The translations under genes and the position numbers were made by a program. DNA of 64,000 nt from Flavobacterium wongokense (GTDB lineage Bacteria > Bacteroidota > Bacteroidia > Flavobacteriales > Flavobacteriaceae). Positions 51,981 to 60,920 of this stretch are shown in pieces (positions within the stretch are counted from its first letter, which is position 1; every line of letters begins with the position of its first letter). The stretch lies in assembly GCF_021608265.1 (NCBI RefSeq), contig NZ_JAKIHP010000002.1:124001-188000 (forward strand). Direction: 5' to 3'. The notes under the pieces were generated by a model. It saw only the letters and a list, made by a program, of their open reading frames with translations. It was not told where the DNA came from and did no database searches.

Positions 51981-53354
51981 ATGAAACATAAACTACTTCA
52001 TATTATAACCGCAATGCTTTTGTGCCTTGCCGGATTCAGTTACGCCCAACCCATCGCAGCAGGCGGCAATCATTCGCATTTTGTATGTACAGCAGGAATA
52101 GTGCAGGGCGTAGGGACTAATTTTTCAGGCCAGCTTGGGGATAACACCCTTACGGATAGAAAGATTCCGACCAACGCTTCGGGGCTTACCGGGATTTTAG
52201 CGGTGGGTGCAGGATATTCGCATACGGTTTACCTTAAGGATGACGGTACTGTTTGGGCCAGCGGTAGCAATGGTTATGGCCAGCTTGGCGATGGAACCAC
52301 TGTTTCAAAACGCGTTGCCGTGCAGGTAGTGGGACTTACCAATATTATTGCCATCGCGGTGGGTGACAATCATTCGGTTTTCCTAAAGAGTGACGGGACC
52401 GTTTGGGCGGTTGGCTGGAATACCGGAGGACAATTGGGCGACGGAACCACTGTAGATAAAAGCACTCCGGTGCAGGTGACCGGGCTTAGCGGAATTACAG
52501 CTATCAGTGCAGGTATGTTCCATACCCTTTGCCTGAAGAATGACGGAACCGCATGGGCAACAGGTGGTAATTACTACGGACAGGTAGGAAACGCACCCTT
52601 ATTCGGCACCAATATTCCGGTACAGATTGATGTTACAGGAATCACCAAGATTTCTGCGGGAGCTACCTTTTCGCTCTTCCTTAAGGGCGACGGAACGGTA
52701 TGGGGGGTTGGGTCTAATCAATACGGAGAAATGGGCGCTTCCAATCCGGGTATGAATTACACGCCGTTCCAGATTGCCGGACTTAGCGGCATCACAGCAA
52801 TGTGTGGTGGATTCCTGCATTCGCTTTTCCTTAAAAATAACGGTACCGTTTGGGCAATAGGAGATAATAATTATGGACAGCTTGGAGACGGAACAACCAC
52901 CCAAAGGCATACTCCGTTCCAGATAGCGGGACTGACTGGCATTACAGCAATAGCTGCCGGAAAGTACCATTCACTTTTCCTAAAGAACAATTTTACATCC
53001 TGGGCAACCGGATTGAACAATGCCGGACAGCTTGGCGACGGAACCTTGATTGACAAACATGCACCTGTACAGGTAAATGGGGTATGTTTTGTAGCCTTGG
53101 AAACTGAGGAACATACTATCGAAAATAGTGTTTCGGTTTATCCTAATCCCTGCCACGAACAATTATCCATTCAATTAAACGACTATAATAATACGATTGC
53201 AGAAATATATAATTTACAGGGACAGCTGTTGCAAAGTATCAAATTGCAGTCATCCAATACGGCAATTTCGGTTAGTGATTTGCAGACAGGAGTTTATTTG
53301 GTTCACCTAAAAAATCCCAAAGGGACAATTGTAGAAAAAATAATCAAGGATTAA
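51981..53354 (+). CDS. Secreted RCC1-like seven-bladed propeller with T9SS sorting domain
   Basis: 457 residues. Signal peptide MKHKLLHIITAMLLCLAGFS, then seven RCC1-type repeats of about 50 residues, each ending near a GQLGDG-like turn (SGQLGDN, YGQLGDG, GGQLGDG, YGQVGN, YGEMGAS, YGQLGDG, AGQLGDG), filling residues about 25-370. Residues 380-457 are a T9SS C-terminal domain (VSVYPNPCHEQLSIQ, LQTGVYLVHL, VEKIIKD). It should be exported to the cell surface and bind protein or carbohydrate. Its stop overlaps the DUF1697 start by one base. Confidence 0.9.
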   Translation: MKHKLLHIITAMLLCLAGFSYAQPIAAGGNHSHFVCTAGIVQGVGTNFSGQLGDNTLTDRKIPTNASGLTGILAVGAGYSHTVYLKDDGTVWASGSNGYGQLGDGTTVSKRVAVQVVGLTNIIAIAVGDNHSVFLKSDGTVWAVGWNTGGQLGDGTTVDKSTPVQVTGLSGITAISAGMFHTLCLKNDGTAWATGGNYYGQVGNAPLFGTNIPVQIDVTGITKISAGATFSLFLKGDGTVWGVGSNQYGEMGASNPGMNYTPFQIAGLSGITAMCGGFLHSLFLKNNGTVWAIGDNNYGQLGDGTTTQRHTPFQIAGLTGITAIAAGKYHSLFLKNNFTSWATGLNNAGQLGDGTLIDKHAPVQVNGVCFVALETEEHTIENSVSVYPNPCHEQLSIQLNDYNNTIAEIYNLQGQLLQSIKLQSSNTAISVSDLQTGVYLVHLKNPKGTIVEKIIKD

Positions 53355-53890
53355 TGAAAACCCACCTCGCATTGCTCCGTGGCATCAATGTTTCAGGGCA
53401 CAAAATGATTAAGATGGATCTGCTTAAAAAAGCACTCGAAGCCATTGGGTTTAACAATGTACGCACCTATATCAATTCGGGGAATGTTTTTGTCGATTCG
53501 AATGAAGATTCGGCTAAGGTTGGTTTTATGATAAAGCAGGAAATCTTCAAGGTTTTTGGGCACGATGTACCCACTTTTATGGTAAGTGAAGCCGATTTGA
53601 AATTCGCTTTGGAGAACAATCCGTTTTATAAGGAAGGCAAAGAAACCAAGCAGTTGTATGTTTGTTTTTTAACAGAGAAACCCACGCCAAACAGCATTCA
53701 GGAATTAAAGGATCAGGATTTTAAAGGTGATGTTTTTGAAGTGAAGGAAAGTTTTTTGTTCTTGAAATATGCCGACAGTGCTGCGAACACCAAACTTGAC
53801 AATAAAATCATCGAGAAGAAACTGAAGGTAAGTTCTACGACACGAAATTGGAATACCACCAATAAGTTGTACCAAATGTTCCGGGAGTAA
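53354..53890 (+). CDS. DUF1697 protein
   Basis: 178 residues, whole-length DUF1697: HLALLRGINVSGHKMIKMDL, NVRTYINSGNVFVDS, GHDVPTFMVSEADL, KLDNKIIEKKLKVSSTTRNW, ending LYQMFRE. The fold is known from structures but the activity is not. Start overlaps the RCC1 stop (TAATG). The C-terminal domain of the large protein encoded downstream is a clear relative with the same motifs in the same order. Confidence 0.9.
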   Translation: MKTHLALLRGINVSGHKMIKMDLLKKALEAIGFNNVRTYINSGNVFVDSNEDSAKVGFMIKQEIFKVFGHDVPTFMVSEADLKFALENNPFYKEGKETKQLYVCFLTEKPTPNSIQELKDQDFKGDVFEVKESFLFLKYADSAANTKLDNKIIEKKLKVSSTTRNWNTTNKLYQMFRE

Positions 53891-53973
53891 TCTTAAAAAG
53901 GCCTTTTATCTATCGACATAATCCACCCTCAAAATTTTAGTAAGGAAATACAAAACTTATTGTAGGAATTTTG

Positions 53974-53981
53974 TAAGTTTG
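53974..53981 (+). promoter_or_regulatory. Candidate -7 box (TAAGTTTG) for the Roco-TIR gene
   Basis: Exact TAnnTTTG match only eight bases before the GTG at 53989 and 17 before the ATG at 53998. If used, the transcript would have almost no leader and translation from GTG would be nearly leaderless. Confidence 0.45.
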
Positions 53982-53988
53982 GCTAAAT

Positions 53989-56900
53989 GTGATGGTTATG
54001 GATATATCTGAAAGTATTTTAAGATTAGAAGAGGAATTGAATACCACCCTTACAAAAGGCAATCCAGCAAAAACCGTAGGCAGGAATTCTTACTGCGTTG
54101 ACGAAAATAATGAAGTCATTATACTTAATTTAAGTAAAAATCATTTGGAGGTACTACCTGATTTAAGTGCATTCCCCAGGCTTCTCGAATTGGATTTAAG
54201 CTTTAATAAGCTAACGAATTGCCTGCCACTTAGAATTTTAAAGCGTTTGGTTAAGCTTAATATAAAGAATAATATCAATATTGTCAATATTGATTTCCTT
54301 GAAAACTGTGATAAAATCACATACCTGCATCTAGGCAGCAACAGCATTTCCGATATTTCACCAATCCAAAAATTACGCAATCTTGAGACACTGATACTCA
54401 ATAATAATAAAATTAGAAGCATTGAAAGCCTTAAGGAATTAATGTTTTTAACCGAATTGGATTTAAGTTTCAATGAAATAAACATCATCCCCAGCTTTAT
54501 TAATTTTAAAAGGCTTACTACGCTCTCGCTTACAAAGAATGGGATAGAGGATGTCTCATTTTTAGAAGGTTTAACCAGCCTGAGGAATCTATCCCTTTCC
54601 TCAAATCAAATTAAAGATATCTTTCCTTTGATTAATTTAAAAAACCTCAAAACCCTTGATTTGGATTATAATCAGATTGGAATTGTACCCATTGAACTCA
54701 GCAATTTTTTTATTGATTCAAGGAAAAACCTAATCAATCCTTTGGTTAGGCCTCCTAAATTGATTTTTGAGCAGGGCAGGGAACAAGTCCTTAAGTACTA
54801 TAAGGACATGGAAAGCCAGGACTGGACTGGCATTGAGATTGAAGGGCCGATTGATGAACCTGAAGAAATCTTTGGACGGATTAAAGGAAAAAAAACAGTA
54901 AAAAGCCCCAAAATCCCAAACGAACCTAAAAAGGAATACACAGCTCCTAAAACAACAGAAAGTTTAGGGAAGCCTATAGAAACCAAAAAGCCTGCAAAGA
55001 CATTGCCTATAAATGAGGCCAAGCTGATTTTTATTGGCAATGGCCGTGTTGGTAAAAGCTCCATCAGGACAAAGCTGATGAATAGAGAGGATAAACTACC
55101 GGAATTAAGTACTCATGGAATGGATGTTTTTGAATGGGACACCATAATCCAAAAGGAAAATAATCCTATCAAATTCAAGTTTAATATTTGGGATTTTGGC
55201 GGACAGGGTGAATACAGGACTGTGCAGCAGTTTTTTTGTGCCAGGAATTCCATATATGTCTATGTTACTTCGCATGACGACCAGACCATCAACCACAATG
55301 ATGAATACATCGATTTTGATTTTTGGTATCCTTTTGTAATGATTTACAGGAATGATACCGACAAGGAAAAATACAGTCCGTTAATACATGTACGCAACAA
55401 AACGGATGTTGGTGTACTTCCGTTAAATGAAAGCAGCTACAGGAAACTATATCCTAATATGTATCCCGAGTTCATACAGGTGAGTTGCAAGGATAATTCC
55501 AATATGGATGTGCTCGAGGAACTAATCAAAAAAGTATTGACGCAATTGGGCTCAGACATATTTAGTGAATATCCTGTTTCCTGGATGATGGCTAAAGCGG
55601 AGTTTGAAAAAATGAGGAACCACGAAGTCCCTTTTATAACAAGGGATTATTTTGATGAAATCTGCAAAAAGAACGGAATGGATGATGAAGCCATTGAAAT
55701 TTGGATTAGGATTCTTGACAGCATCGGTACGATTACCTATTTTGGAAAAATCGACAGGCTGAAGCACTTGGTAATCTTAAATCCGGAATGGCTTAAAGAG
55801 GCGGCTTACAGAGTGCTGAAGAAAAACCATATCCGCAATAATTATGGAGTTTTCAAGGATTTTGATGAAATATGGAAAGGAGCAAAATACCCTAAGGATC
55901 GATTTAAGGATTTAACCGAATTGATGCGGGCTTTCGAAATTTGCTATATAGGAAAAGACGAGAGAAACAATACGGCGTATTTCATACCCTCATTATTTGC
56001 CAAAAAAAGTGAGGACCAGCAGGATGTTTTTGATAAATTGGTTAGTGAACATTCTAAAGATGAAGAATGTTATCTGTTTAAAATTACTTACGATTTATAT
56101 ATGCCGGCAGGAATACTGCACAAATTAATGATTAGGCATAGCAATGAAATTGACAGCCGCCATAAATGGTCAGACAGTGTTATCTTTAATTATAAGGGAA
56201 CGTATGCCGAAGTAAGCGAAAATTGGAAGAAAAAAAGGATACTGATAAAAATCCAGGGTAAAAATCCCGGATACATTTACAGGTTTGTAACCAATGGGCT
56301 GAAAGTAATTGGAGAGGAATTGGTTGAAAGTAAATCCATAAGGCCTTTAAAATTCAGGACCACGGCGTTTTATAAAGGGAGTTACGAAAAAATAACTTCG
56401 TTAGAAAAGAACCCGTTGGCTGTAAAGCATTTCAATTTCCTGTTTGAAACAAACAGAAAGAAAAGGATATTCATAAGCTATTCGAAAGATGATTTAGACT
56501 GGGTGCTTTCATTTACCAGGAGCTTAAAGACATTACTGCAGGATAATCTTATCAGCGTTTGGTTTTGTACCGACATGATTCCGGGCGACGAGGTGGATAA
56601 AAAAATCAAGGAAGAGAGTGAAGGCGCCGATATCATCTGTTTTATGTGTTCGGATAAATTTTATGATACGCCATATATTATAGAAAATGAACTCAGACCT
56701 GCATTAAAAAGAAAAGAAGAAGGTGGCAAACAGATTTTACTGCCTATCATTGTAGATCATTGTAGATGGATTACAGACGATCCTGAAATAAATTTGGGAA
56801 AATATAACGCTCTTCCTTATAGGGCAAAACCGGTTTCCGATTTCGGGAATATCAGTTATGCATGGAAGCAGATCAATTGGTTCCTGGAACAGGTGGTTAA

Positions 56901-57552
56901 AAATAATTTCAATGGAGACATGTTGGATTTTGATTTGAATATGCCAGCGGAACTTAAAAAAATATTACAAAGGCAGATAAAAGGGGAATTGGATAAAAAG
57001 ACCAACCTGACCACTTATCTTGCATTATTCCGCGGCGTTAAAACTCCTGATAATAAGTCAATAAAAATGGGTGATTTAAAGCATTCAATGGAAGCTGCAG
57101 GATTTGTCAATGTACGCACTTATATTCAGTCAGGAAATGTATTTATTGATTCTGGTGAACCCAATCAAAATATAGTTTCTGATATTATCAGCAAAACAGT
57201 AATGGAATCGTTTGGCCTGGATGTACCGATACTCATAGCTACCAAAGAAGATATAAAAGCCTGTTTAGAGAACAATCATTTCCTCAGGGAAGAAGATGCT
57301 GATTTAAAAAACCTTTATGTTTCATTTATTTCCAATAAGGTTTCCAGCCAAACAGCTGCAAAGCTTGACCTGAGCTTCATTGAGCCCGATAAGATCCAAT
57401 TCGACGGAAGACGCATTTATTTAAAATACCTTACATCGAAAGCAGAGAGCAAACTCAATAATAATTGGATAGAAGAAAACCTGAACGTAATTTCAACTAT
57501 GCGGAATTGGGATACGATAGAAAAATTATACCAAATGTTCCAGGAGAAATAA
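53989..57552 (+). CDS. LRR-Roc-COR-TIR-DUF1697 multidomain protein
   Basis: 1187 codons from GTG; ATGs at 53992 and 53998 are alternatives. About nine leucine-rich repeats (residues 40-250). A charged linker (about 270-340) leads to a Roc GTPase: P-loop GNGRVGKSS near 349, switch THGMD, WDFGGQGEY, NKTD. A COR-like region runs from about 525 to 810. TIR domain from about 825 (RIFISYSKDDLDW) with candidate catalytic Glu899/Glu901 in IIENEL. DUF1697 fills residues 1009-1187. No signal peptide or membrane helix. Predicted role: nucleotide-switched sensor with an NADase-type TIR effector, probably in defence; the tail's role is unknown. Frame is intact. Confidence 0.9.
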   Translation: MMVMDISESILRLEEELNTTLTKGNPAKTVGRNSYCVDENNEVIILNLSKNHLEVLPDLSAFPRLLELDLSFNKLTNCLPLRILKRLVKLNIKNNINIVNIDFLENCDKITYLHLGSNSISDISPIQKLRNLETLILNNNKIRSIESLKELMFLTELDLSFNEINIIPSFINFKRLTTLSLTKNGIEDVSFLEGLTSLRNLSLSSNQIKDIFPLINLKNLKTLDLDYNQIGIVPIELSNFFIDSRKNLINPLVRPPKLIFEQGREQVLKYYKDMESQDWTGIEIEGPIDEPEEIFGRIKGKKTVKSPKIPNEPKKEYTAPKTTESLGKPIETKKPAKTLPINEAKLIFIGNGRVGKSSIRTKLMNREDKLPELSTHGMDVFEWDTIIQKENNPIKFKFNIWDFGGQGEYRTVQQFFCARNSIYVYVTSHDDQTINHNDEYIDFDFWYPFVMIYRNDTDKEKYSPLIHVRNKTDVGVLPLNESSYRKLYPNMYPEFIQVSCKDNSNMDVLEELIKKVLTQLGSDIFSEYPVSWMMAKAEFEKMRNHEVPFITRDYFDEICKKNGMDDEAIEIWIRILDSIGTITYFGKIDRLKHLVILNPEWLKEAAYRVLKKNHIRNNYGVFKDFDEIWKGAKYPKDRFKDLTELMRAFEICYIGKDERNNTAYFIPSLFAKKSEDQQDVFDKLVSEHSKDEECYLFKITYDLYMPAGILHKLMIRHSNEIDSRHKWSDSVIFNYKGTYAEVSENWKKKRILIKIQGKNPGYIYRFVTNGLKVIGEELVESKSIRPLKFRTTAFYKGSYEKITSLEKNPLAVKHFNFLFETNRKKRIFISYSKDDLDWVLSFTRSLKTLLQDNLISVWFCTDMIPGDEVDKKIKEESEGADIICFMCSDKFYDTPYIIENELRPALKRKEEGGKQILLPIIVDHCRWITDDPEINLGKYNALPYRAKPVSDFGNISYAWKQINWFLEQVVKNNFNGDMLDFDLNMPAELKKILQRQIKGELDKKTNLTTYLALFRGVKTPDNKSIKMGDLKHSMEAAGFVNVRTYIQSGNVFIDSGEPNQNIVSDIISKTVMESFGLDVPILIATKEDIKACLENNHFLREEDADLKNLYVSFISNKVSSQTAAKLDLSFIEPDKIQFDGRRIYLKYLTSKAESKLNNNWIEENLNVISTMRNWDTIEKLYQMFQEK

Positions 57553-57606
57553 TAATAGTATAATTAATAACAATGATTTCGTAACTTTAGGGACTGATTC
57601 AATCCT

Positions 57607-57614
57607 TACATTTG
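57607..57614 (+). promoter_or_regulatory. Candidate -7 box (TACATTTG) for osmC
   Basis: Exact TAnnTTTG match 27 bases before the osmC-family ATG. Confidence 0.45.
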
Positions 57615-57640
57615 ACAACAATTTTAATCAACATAACACC

Positions 57641-58051
57641 ATGAAAAGAAATGCAACCGCAGTTTGGAAAGGTTCCTTAAAAGAAGGAAAAGGAGCACTT
57701 ACCACCCAAAGTACCACATTAAACAATACACAATATTCATTCGGTTCCCGTTTTGAAGATGGTGTGGGAACCAATCCGGAAGAATTGGTAGCCGCAGCAC
57801 ATTCGGGTTGTTTTACGATGCAGCTTTCAGCATTTATTGGCGAAGCCGGATTTACACCAGACAGCATTGAAACGAAATGTGTCATCGATTTCCAGAACGG
57901 AAGCATTGTGAGTTCTACTTTGACCGTAGAAGCCAAAATCCCGGGAATCTCCAACGATACGTTCCAGGAATTGGTAACCAAAGCAGAGAAAAACTGCCCA
58001 ATCTCAAAATTATTGAATACCGAAATCAGCTCATCAGCAACCTTGGTATAA
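57641..58051 (+). CDS. OsmC-family peroxiredoxin
   Basis: 136 residues: MKRNATAVWKGSLKEGKGAL start, GVGTNPEELVAAAHSGCFTM with the peroxidatic C57, and resolving C119 in KAEKNCPIS. Both cysteines and the conserved Glu (E47/E48) are present. It reduces organic hydroperoxides using dihydrolipoyl or similar thiols. Single gene with its own promoter-like box and terminator. OsmC rather than Ohr by the EELVAAAHxxCF pattern, moderately sure. Confidence 0.93.
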   Translation: MKRNATAVWKGSLKEGKGALTTQSTTLNNTQYSFGSRFEDGVGTNPEELVAAAHSGCFTMQLSAFIGEAGFTPDSIETKCVIDFQNGSIVSSTLTVEAKIPGISNDTFQELVTKAEKNCPISKLLNTEISSSATLV

Positions 58052-58075
58052 CGAATCCAATAATCTACATAAATG

Positions 58076-58111
58076 AAGCCTCATTTCTTTTAAAGTTATG
58101 AGGCTTTTTTT
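58076..58111 (+). terminator. Intrinsic terminator after osmC
   Basis: AAGCCTCAT-TTCTTTTAAAGTT-ATGAGGCTT followed by TTTTT. Confidence 0.85.
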
Positions 58112-58141
58112 ATTTAAATTAGCACTAAAAATACTATCAAT

Positions 58142-58552
58142 ATGAATCTGGAAAAAGAACTCGCTAAGAAGATAATTTCTGAAGAAGAGGAAATAGACAA
58201 CCGCACTTTTGGAGAAAGGGTAGCAGATAAAGTCGCCGATTTTGGCGGCAGCTGGACATTCATCATTTCATTCCTGATATTCATAGTGATTTGGATTGGC
58301 GTCAATGTCTTTATTTACGTAAACAAGGAGTTTGACCCGTATCCGTTTATACTGCTCAACCTGATATTATCGTGTGTGGCTTCGCTACAGGCGCCTATCA
58401 TCATGATGAGCCAAAACCGGCAGGAAGACAAGGACCGTGAACGTGCAAAAAAGGATTTCGAAATCAACCTCAAATCGGAAATGGAGATTTGCGAGATCAA
58501 CCGAAAGCTGGATATGCTTATAAAGCATTATAAATTGGAAGAAAAGAAGTAA
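58142..58552 (+). CDS. DUF1003 membrane protein
   Basis: 136 residues. The sequence RVADKVADFGGSWTFIISFL (about 26-45), WIGVNVFIYVNKEFDPYPF, LNLILSCVASLQAPIIMMSQNRQ matches DUF1003: two transmembrane helices (about 38-60 and 72-94) and a conserved QAPIIMMSQNRQ before the cytoplasmic tail, which is charged and helical. Function unknown, possibly ion or stress related. Confidence 0.92.
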   Translation: MNLEKELAKKIISEEEEIDNRTFGERVADKVADFGGSWTFIISFLIFIVIWIGVNVFIYVNKEFDPYPFILLNLILSCVASLQAPIIMMSQNRQEDKDRERAKKDFEINLKSEMEICEINRKLDMLIKHYKLEEKK

Positions 58553-58580
58553 TTACGAATTATATAAATAACTGTGTAAT

Positions 58581-58781
58581 ATGGTATTAATAGATAATGT
58601 CTGGAAAAGACTAATCATTTGTTTGATTTTTTCTGGTTTTATAAGCAAGATTGTAACCAAGATTATAGCCAATCTAACAGACTGGAAAGTTAAATTTAGC
58701 GCTTTATTTATAGGTATGATATTGTATTTCATATTGGCAGGCATTTATAGAAGGCATGAAAGGCGGATGAACAATCCGTAA
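58581..58781 (+). CDS. Small hypothetical membrane protein
   Basis: 66 residues with two hydrophobic helices (about 10-26 and 40-57) separated by a short basic loop and a basic C-terminus (RRHERRMNNP). It follows the DUF1003 gene by 28 bases on the same strand. No family recognised; coding status is plausible but less certain than neighbours. Confidence 0.55.
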   Translation: MVLIDNVWKRLIICLIFSGFISKIVTKIIANLTDWKVKFSALFIGMILYFILAGIYRRHERRMNNP

Positions 58782-58901
58782 AATATACTTTAAATTCATA
58801 ATTATATTTTACTTTTGCTAACAATGGATGATTTCTCTCCAATAAGAAGGAATTGATATTTTGGAATAGCCCATAACGAGTTTGGGTACAAATTAAAGAT
58901 T

Positions 58902-60146
58902 ATGTCAGTTTTAGAAAAAATGAGTTCAGCCGAAGCAATTGCTTTAGAAAACAAGTATGGTGCGCACAATTACCATCCGTTACCGGTAGTTTTGAGCAAA
59001 GGAGAAGGGGTTTATGTTTGGGATGTGGAAGGAAAAAAATACTACGATTTCCTGTCAGCCTATTCAGCAGTAAACCAAGGGCACTGCCATCCAAAAATCG
59101 TTGGCGCCATGTTGGAGCAGGCGCAGACTTTGACGCTTACCTCGAGAGCTTTTTACAATGATAAATTAGGAGTTTACGAAGAATATATTACCAAATATTT
59201 TGGTTTTGATAAGGTATTGCCAATGAATACCGGAGCTGAAGCGGTGGAAACAGCTTTGAAGCTTTGTCGTAAATGGGCTTACGAAAAGAAAGGAATCAAC
59301 GAAAACGAAGCGCAGATTATTGTTTGTGACGGAAACTTCCACGGAAGGACTACAACCATCATTTCGTTTTCAAATGATGAAAATGCCCGTAAAAACTTTG
59401 GCCCCTACACAGCAGGATTCATAAAAATTGCCTACGACGATATCGATGCTTTGGAAAAAGCCATCACTTCCTCAAAAAATATTGCAGGTTTCCTTGTAGA
59501 ACCAATACAGGGTGAAGCCGGGGTTTATGTGCCAAGCGAAGGTTATCTGGCGAAGGCCAAAGCTTTGTGCGAAGCAAATAATGTATTGTTCATTGCAGAT
59601 GAAGTTCAAACCGGAATCGCACGTACCGGGAAATTATTGGCAGTAAACCACGAAAACGTTCAGCCTGACATTTTGATTTTAGGTAAAGCCATTTCGGGTG
59701 GAGCTTATCCTGTTTCGGCAGTCTTGGCAAATGATTCGGTTATGAATGTCATCAAACCGGGACAACACGGTTCTACTTTTGGTGGAAACCCGGTTGCGGC
59801 AGCTGTTGCCATTGCGGCACTTGATGTTGTAAAAGATGAAAAACTGGCTGAGAATGCTGAGAGATTAGGAAAAATATTCCGTTCCGAATTGGCAAAATAT
59901 ATTGAAACCTCAAACATTGCGACTCTGGTTCGTGGAAAAGGCTTGCTGAATGCAGTTGTAATCAACGACACCGAAGAAAGCGATACGGCCTGGAACATCT
60001 GCATGGCTTTGCGCGACAATGGTTTGCTGGCAAAACCGACCCACGGAAACATTATCCGTTTTGCACCACCTTTGGTAATGAATGAAGAGCAGTTATTGGA
60101 TTGCGTTTCAATCATCATCAAAACACTAAAGCAATTTGAAAGATAA
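58902..60146 (+). CDS. rocD: Ornithine--oxo-acid aminotransferase
   Basis: 414 residues, class III PLP aminotransferase. [20 protein letters not shown] at the start, [16 protein letters not shown] (phosphate-binding), [31 protein letters not shown], and the PLP lysine in [17 protein letters not shown]. These match ornithine delta-aminotransferase more closely than acetylornithine or GABA aminotransferases. It converts ornithine and 2-oxoglutarate to glutamate-5-semialdehyde and glutamate. A possible -7 box TACTTTTG is at 58810-58817. Confidence 0.93.
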   Translation: MSVLEKMSSAEAIALENKYGAHNYHPLPVVLSKGEGVYVWDVEGKKYYDFLSAYSAVNQGHCHPKIVGAMLEQAQTLTLTSRAFYNDKLGVYEEYITKYFGFDKVLPMNTGAEAVETALKLCRKWAYEKKGINENEAQIIVCDGNFHGRTTTIISFSNDENARKNFGPYTAGFIKIAYDDIDALEKAITSSKNIAGFLVEPIQGEAGVYVPSEGYLAKAKALCEANNVLFIADEVQTGIARTGKLLAVNHENVQPDILILGKAISGGAYPVSAVLANDSVMNVIKPGQHGSTFGGNPVAAAVAIAALDVVKDEKLAENAERLGKIFRSELAKYIETSNIATLVRGKGLLNAVVINDTEESDTAWNICMALRDNGLLAKPTHGNIIRFAPPLVMNEEQLLDCVSIIIKTLKQFER

Positions 60147-60177
60147 TCCAACAATCTAAAAATCTAACAATCTATTT

Positions 60178-60654
60178 ATGGAAGACCAAAACAAATTAAG
60201 TTTAGACCATTTAGCTGTTCAGGCGCTGAGGGAAAGTGCCAAATGGTGCATGTTTTTAGCGATTGTCGGATTCATTTTCATCGGATTGATGGTAATGGCA
60301 GGAGTTTTCATGACTATTGTTATGTCGGCTATGCCTGCAAACTTACCAAATGATCCTTATGCACAATTGGGTATGGACAATCCTTTCATGAAGATTAAAA
60401 ATTATATTGGGATAATTTACTTTGTATTTGGACTTATTAATTTCTTCCCGGTTTATTATTTGTTCAATTATGCCAAAGGCACTAAAGATGCTTTGGACAG
60501 CGGAAGGGAAGAAGTGTTGAGCAATGCTTTGGTGAATTTGAAATCACACCACAAATATTTAGGGATATTTACGATTGTAATGCTTTCGCTTTATGTAATC
60601 GGAATTATTGCTTTGATTGGTTTCGCCGCTTCGTATGCAAGCTCGGGACTCTAA
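60178..60654 (+). CDS. DUF5362-type membrane protein
   Basis: 158 residues with about four transmembrane helices (about 25-47, 75-97, 123-145) and a short cytosolic linker (NYAKGTKDALDSGREEVLSN). Matches the flavobacterial DUF5362 group. It follows rocD by 31 bases on the same strand and ends before a strong terminator. Function unknown. Confidence 0.8.
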   Translation: MEDQNKLSLDHLAVQALRESAKWCMFLAIVGFIFIGLMVMAGVFMTIVMSAMPANLPNDPYAQLGMDNPFMKIKNYIGIIYFVFGLINFFPVYYLFNYAKGTKDALDSGREEVLSNALVNLKSHHKYLGIFTIVMLSLYVIGIIALIGFAASYASSGL

Positions 60655-60676
60655 CCAAGTTAAAATATAATCATTT

Positions 60677-60704
60677 AAAACCAGCTTATTCAGCTGGTTT
60701 TTTT
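60677..60704 (+). terminator. Intrinsic terminator
   Basis: AAAACCAGC-TTATTCA-GCTGGTTTTTTT hairpin after the DUF5362 gene. Confidence 0.88.
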
Positions 60705-60731
60705 ATTTTTGAAGAAGTGAAAATCCATACA

Positions 60732-60920
60732 ATGAAAAAACTTCTTATTCCTTTAATGTTCGTGGCAATCATTGTTGGTTTGTTTGAGCAATCCAAAGAC
60801 AAACCCAACATTTATATCTTGTGCGCAGCAGTTGCGGTGTTTATGTATGGAATGATGGTATTGACCTCAAAAGTTCCGAGTAAGGATAAGAAAGAAGAAA
60901 TGGAGGACGAAGATGAATAA
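60732..60920 (+). CDS. Small two-helix membrane protein
   Basis: 62 residues from ATG 60732 (MKKLLIPLMFVAIIVGLFEQ); a GTG at 60717 would extend it by five. Two hydrophobic segments (about 4-18 and 26-45) precede an acidic tail ending EEMEDEDE. Its end overlaps the Smr-protein start by eight bases, so the two are translationally coupled. Function unknown. Confidence 0.72.
   Translation: MKKLLIPLMFVAIIVGLFEQSKDKPNIYILCAAVAVFMYGMMVLTSKVPSKDKKEEMEDEDE

Noticed and set aside
53895-53907. AAAAGGCCTTTT palindrome after DUF1697 as a terminator
   Set aside because: No loop and no run of T after a stem; cannot form a standard intrinsic terminator.
53989-57552. Fusion of DUF1697 to Roco-TIR as a sequencing or assembly artefact
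   Set aside because: The junction (about residue 1000) reads through in one frame with a plausible charged linker, and the fused tail is diverged from the nearby free copy, so it is not a copied segment; still needs confirmation in other genomes.
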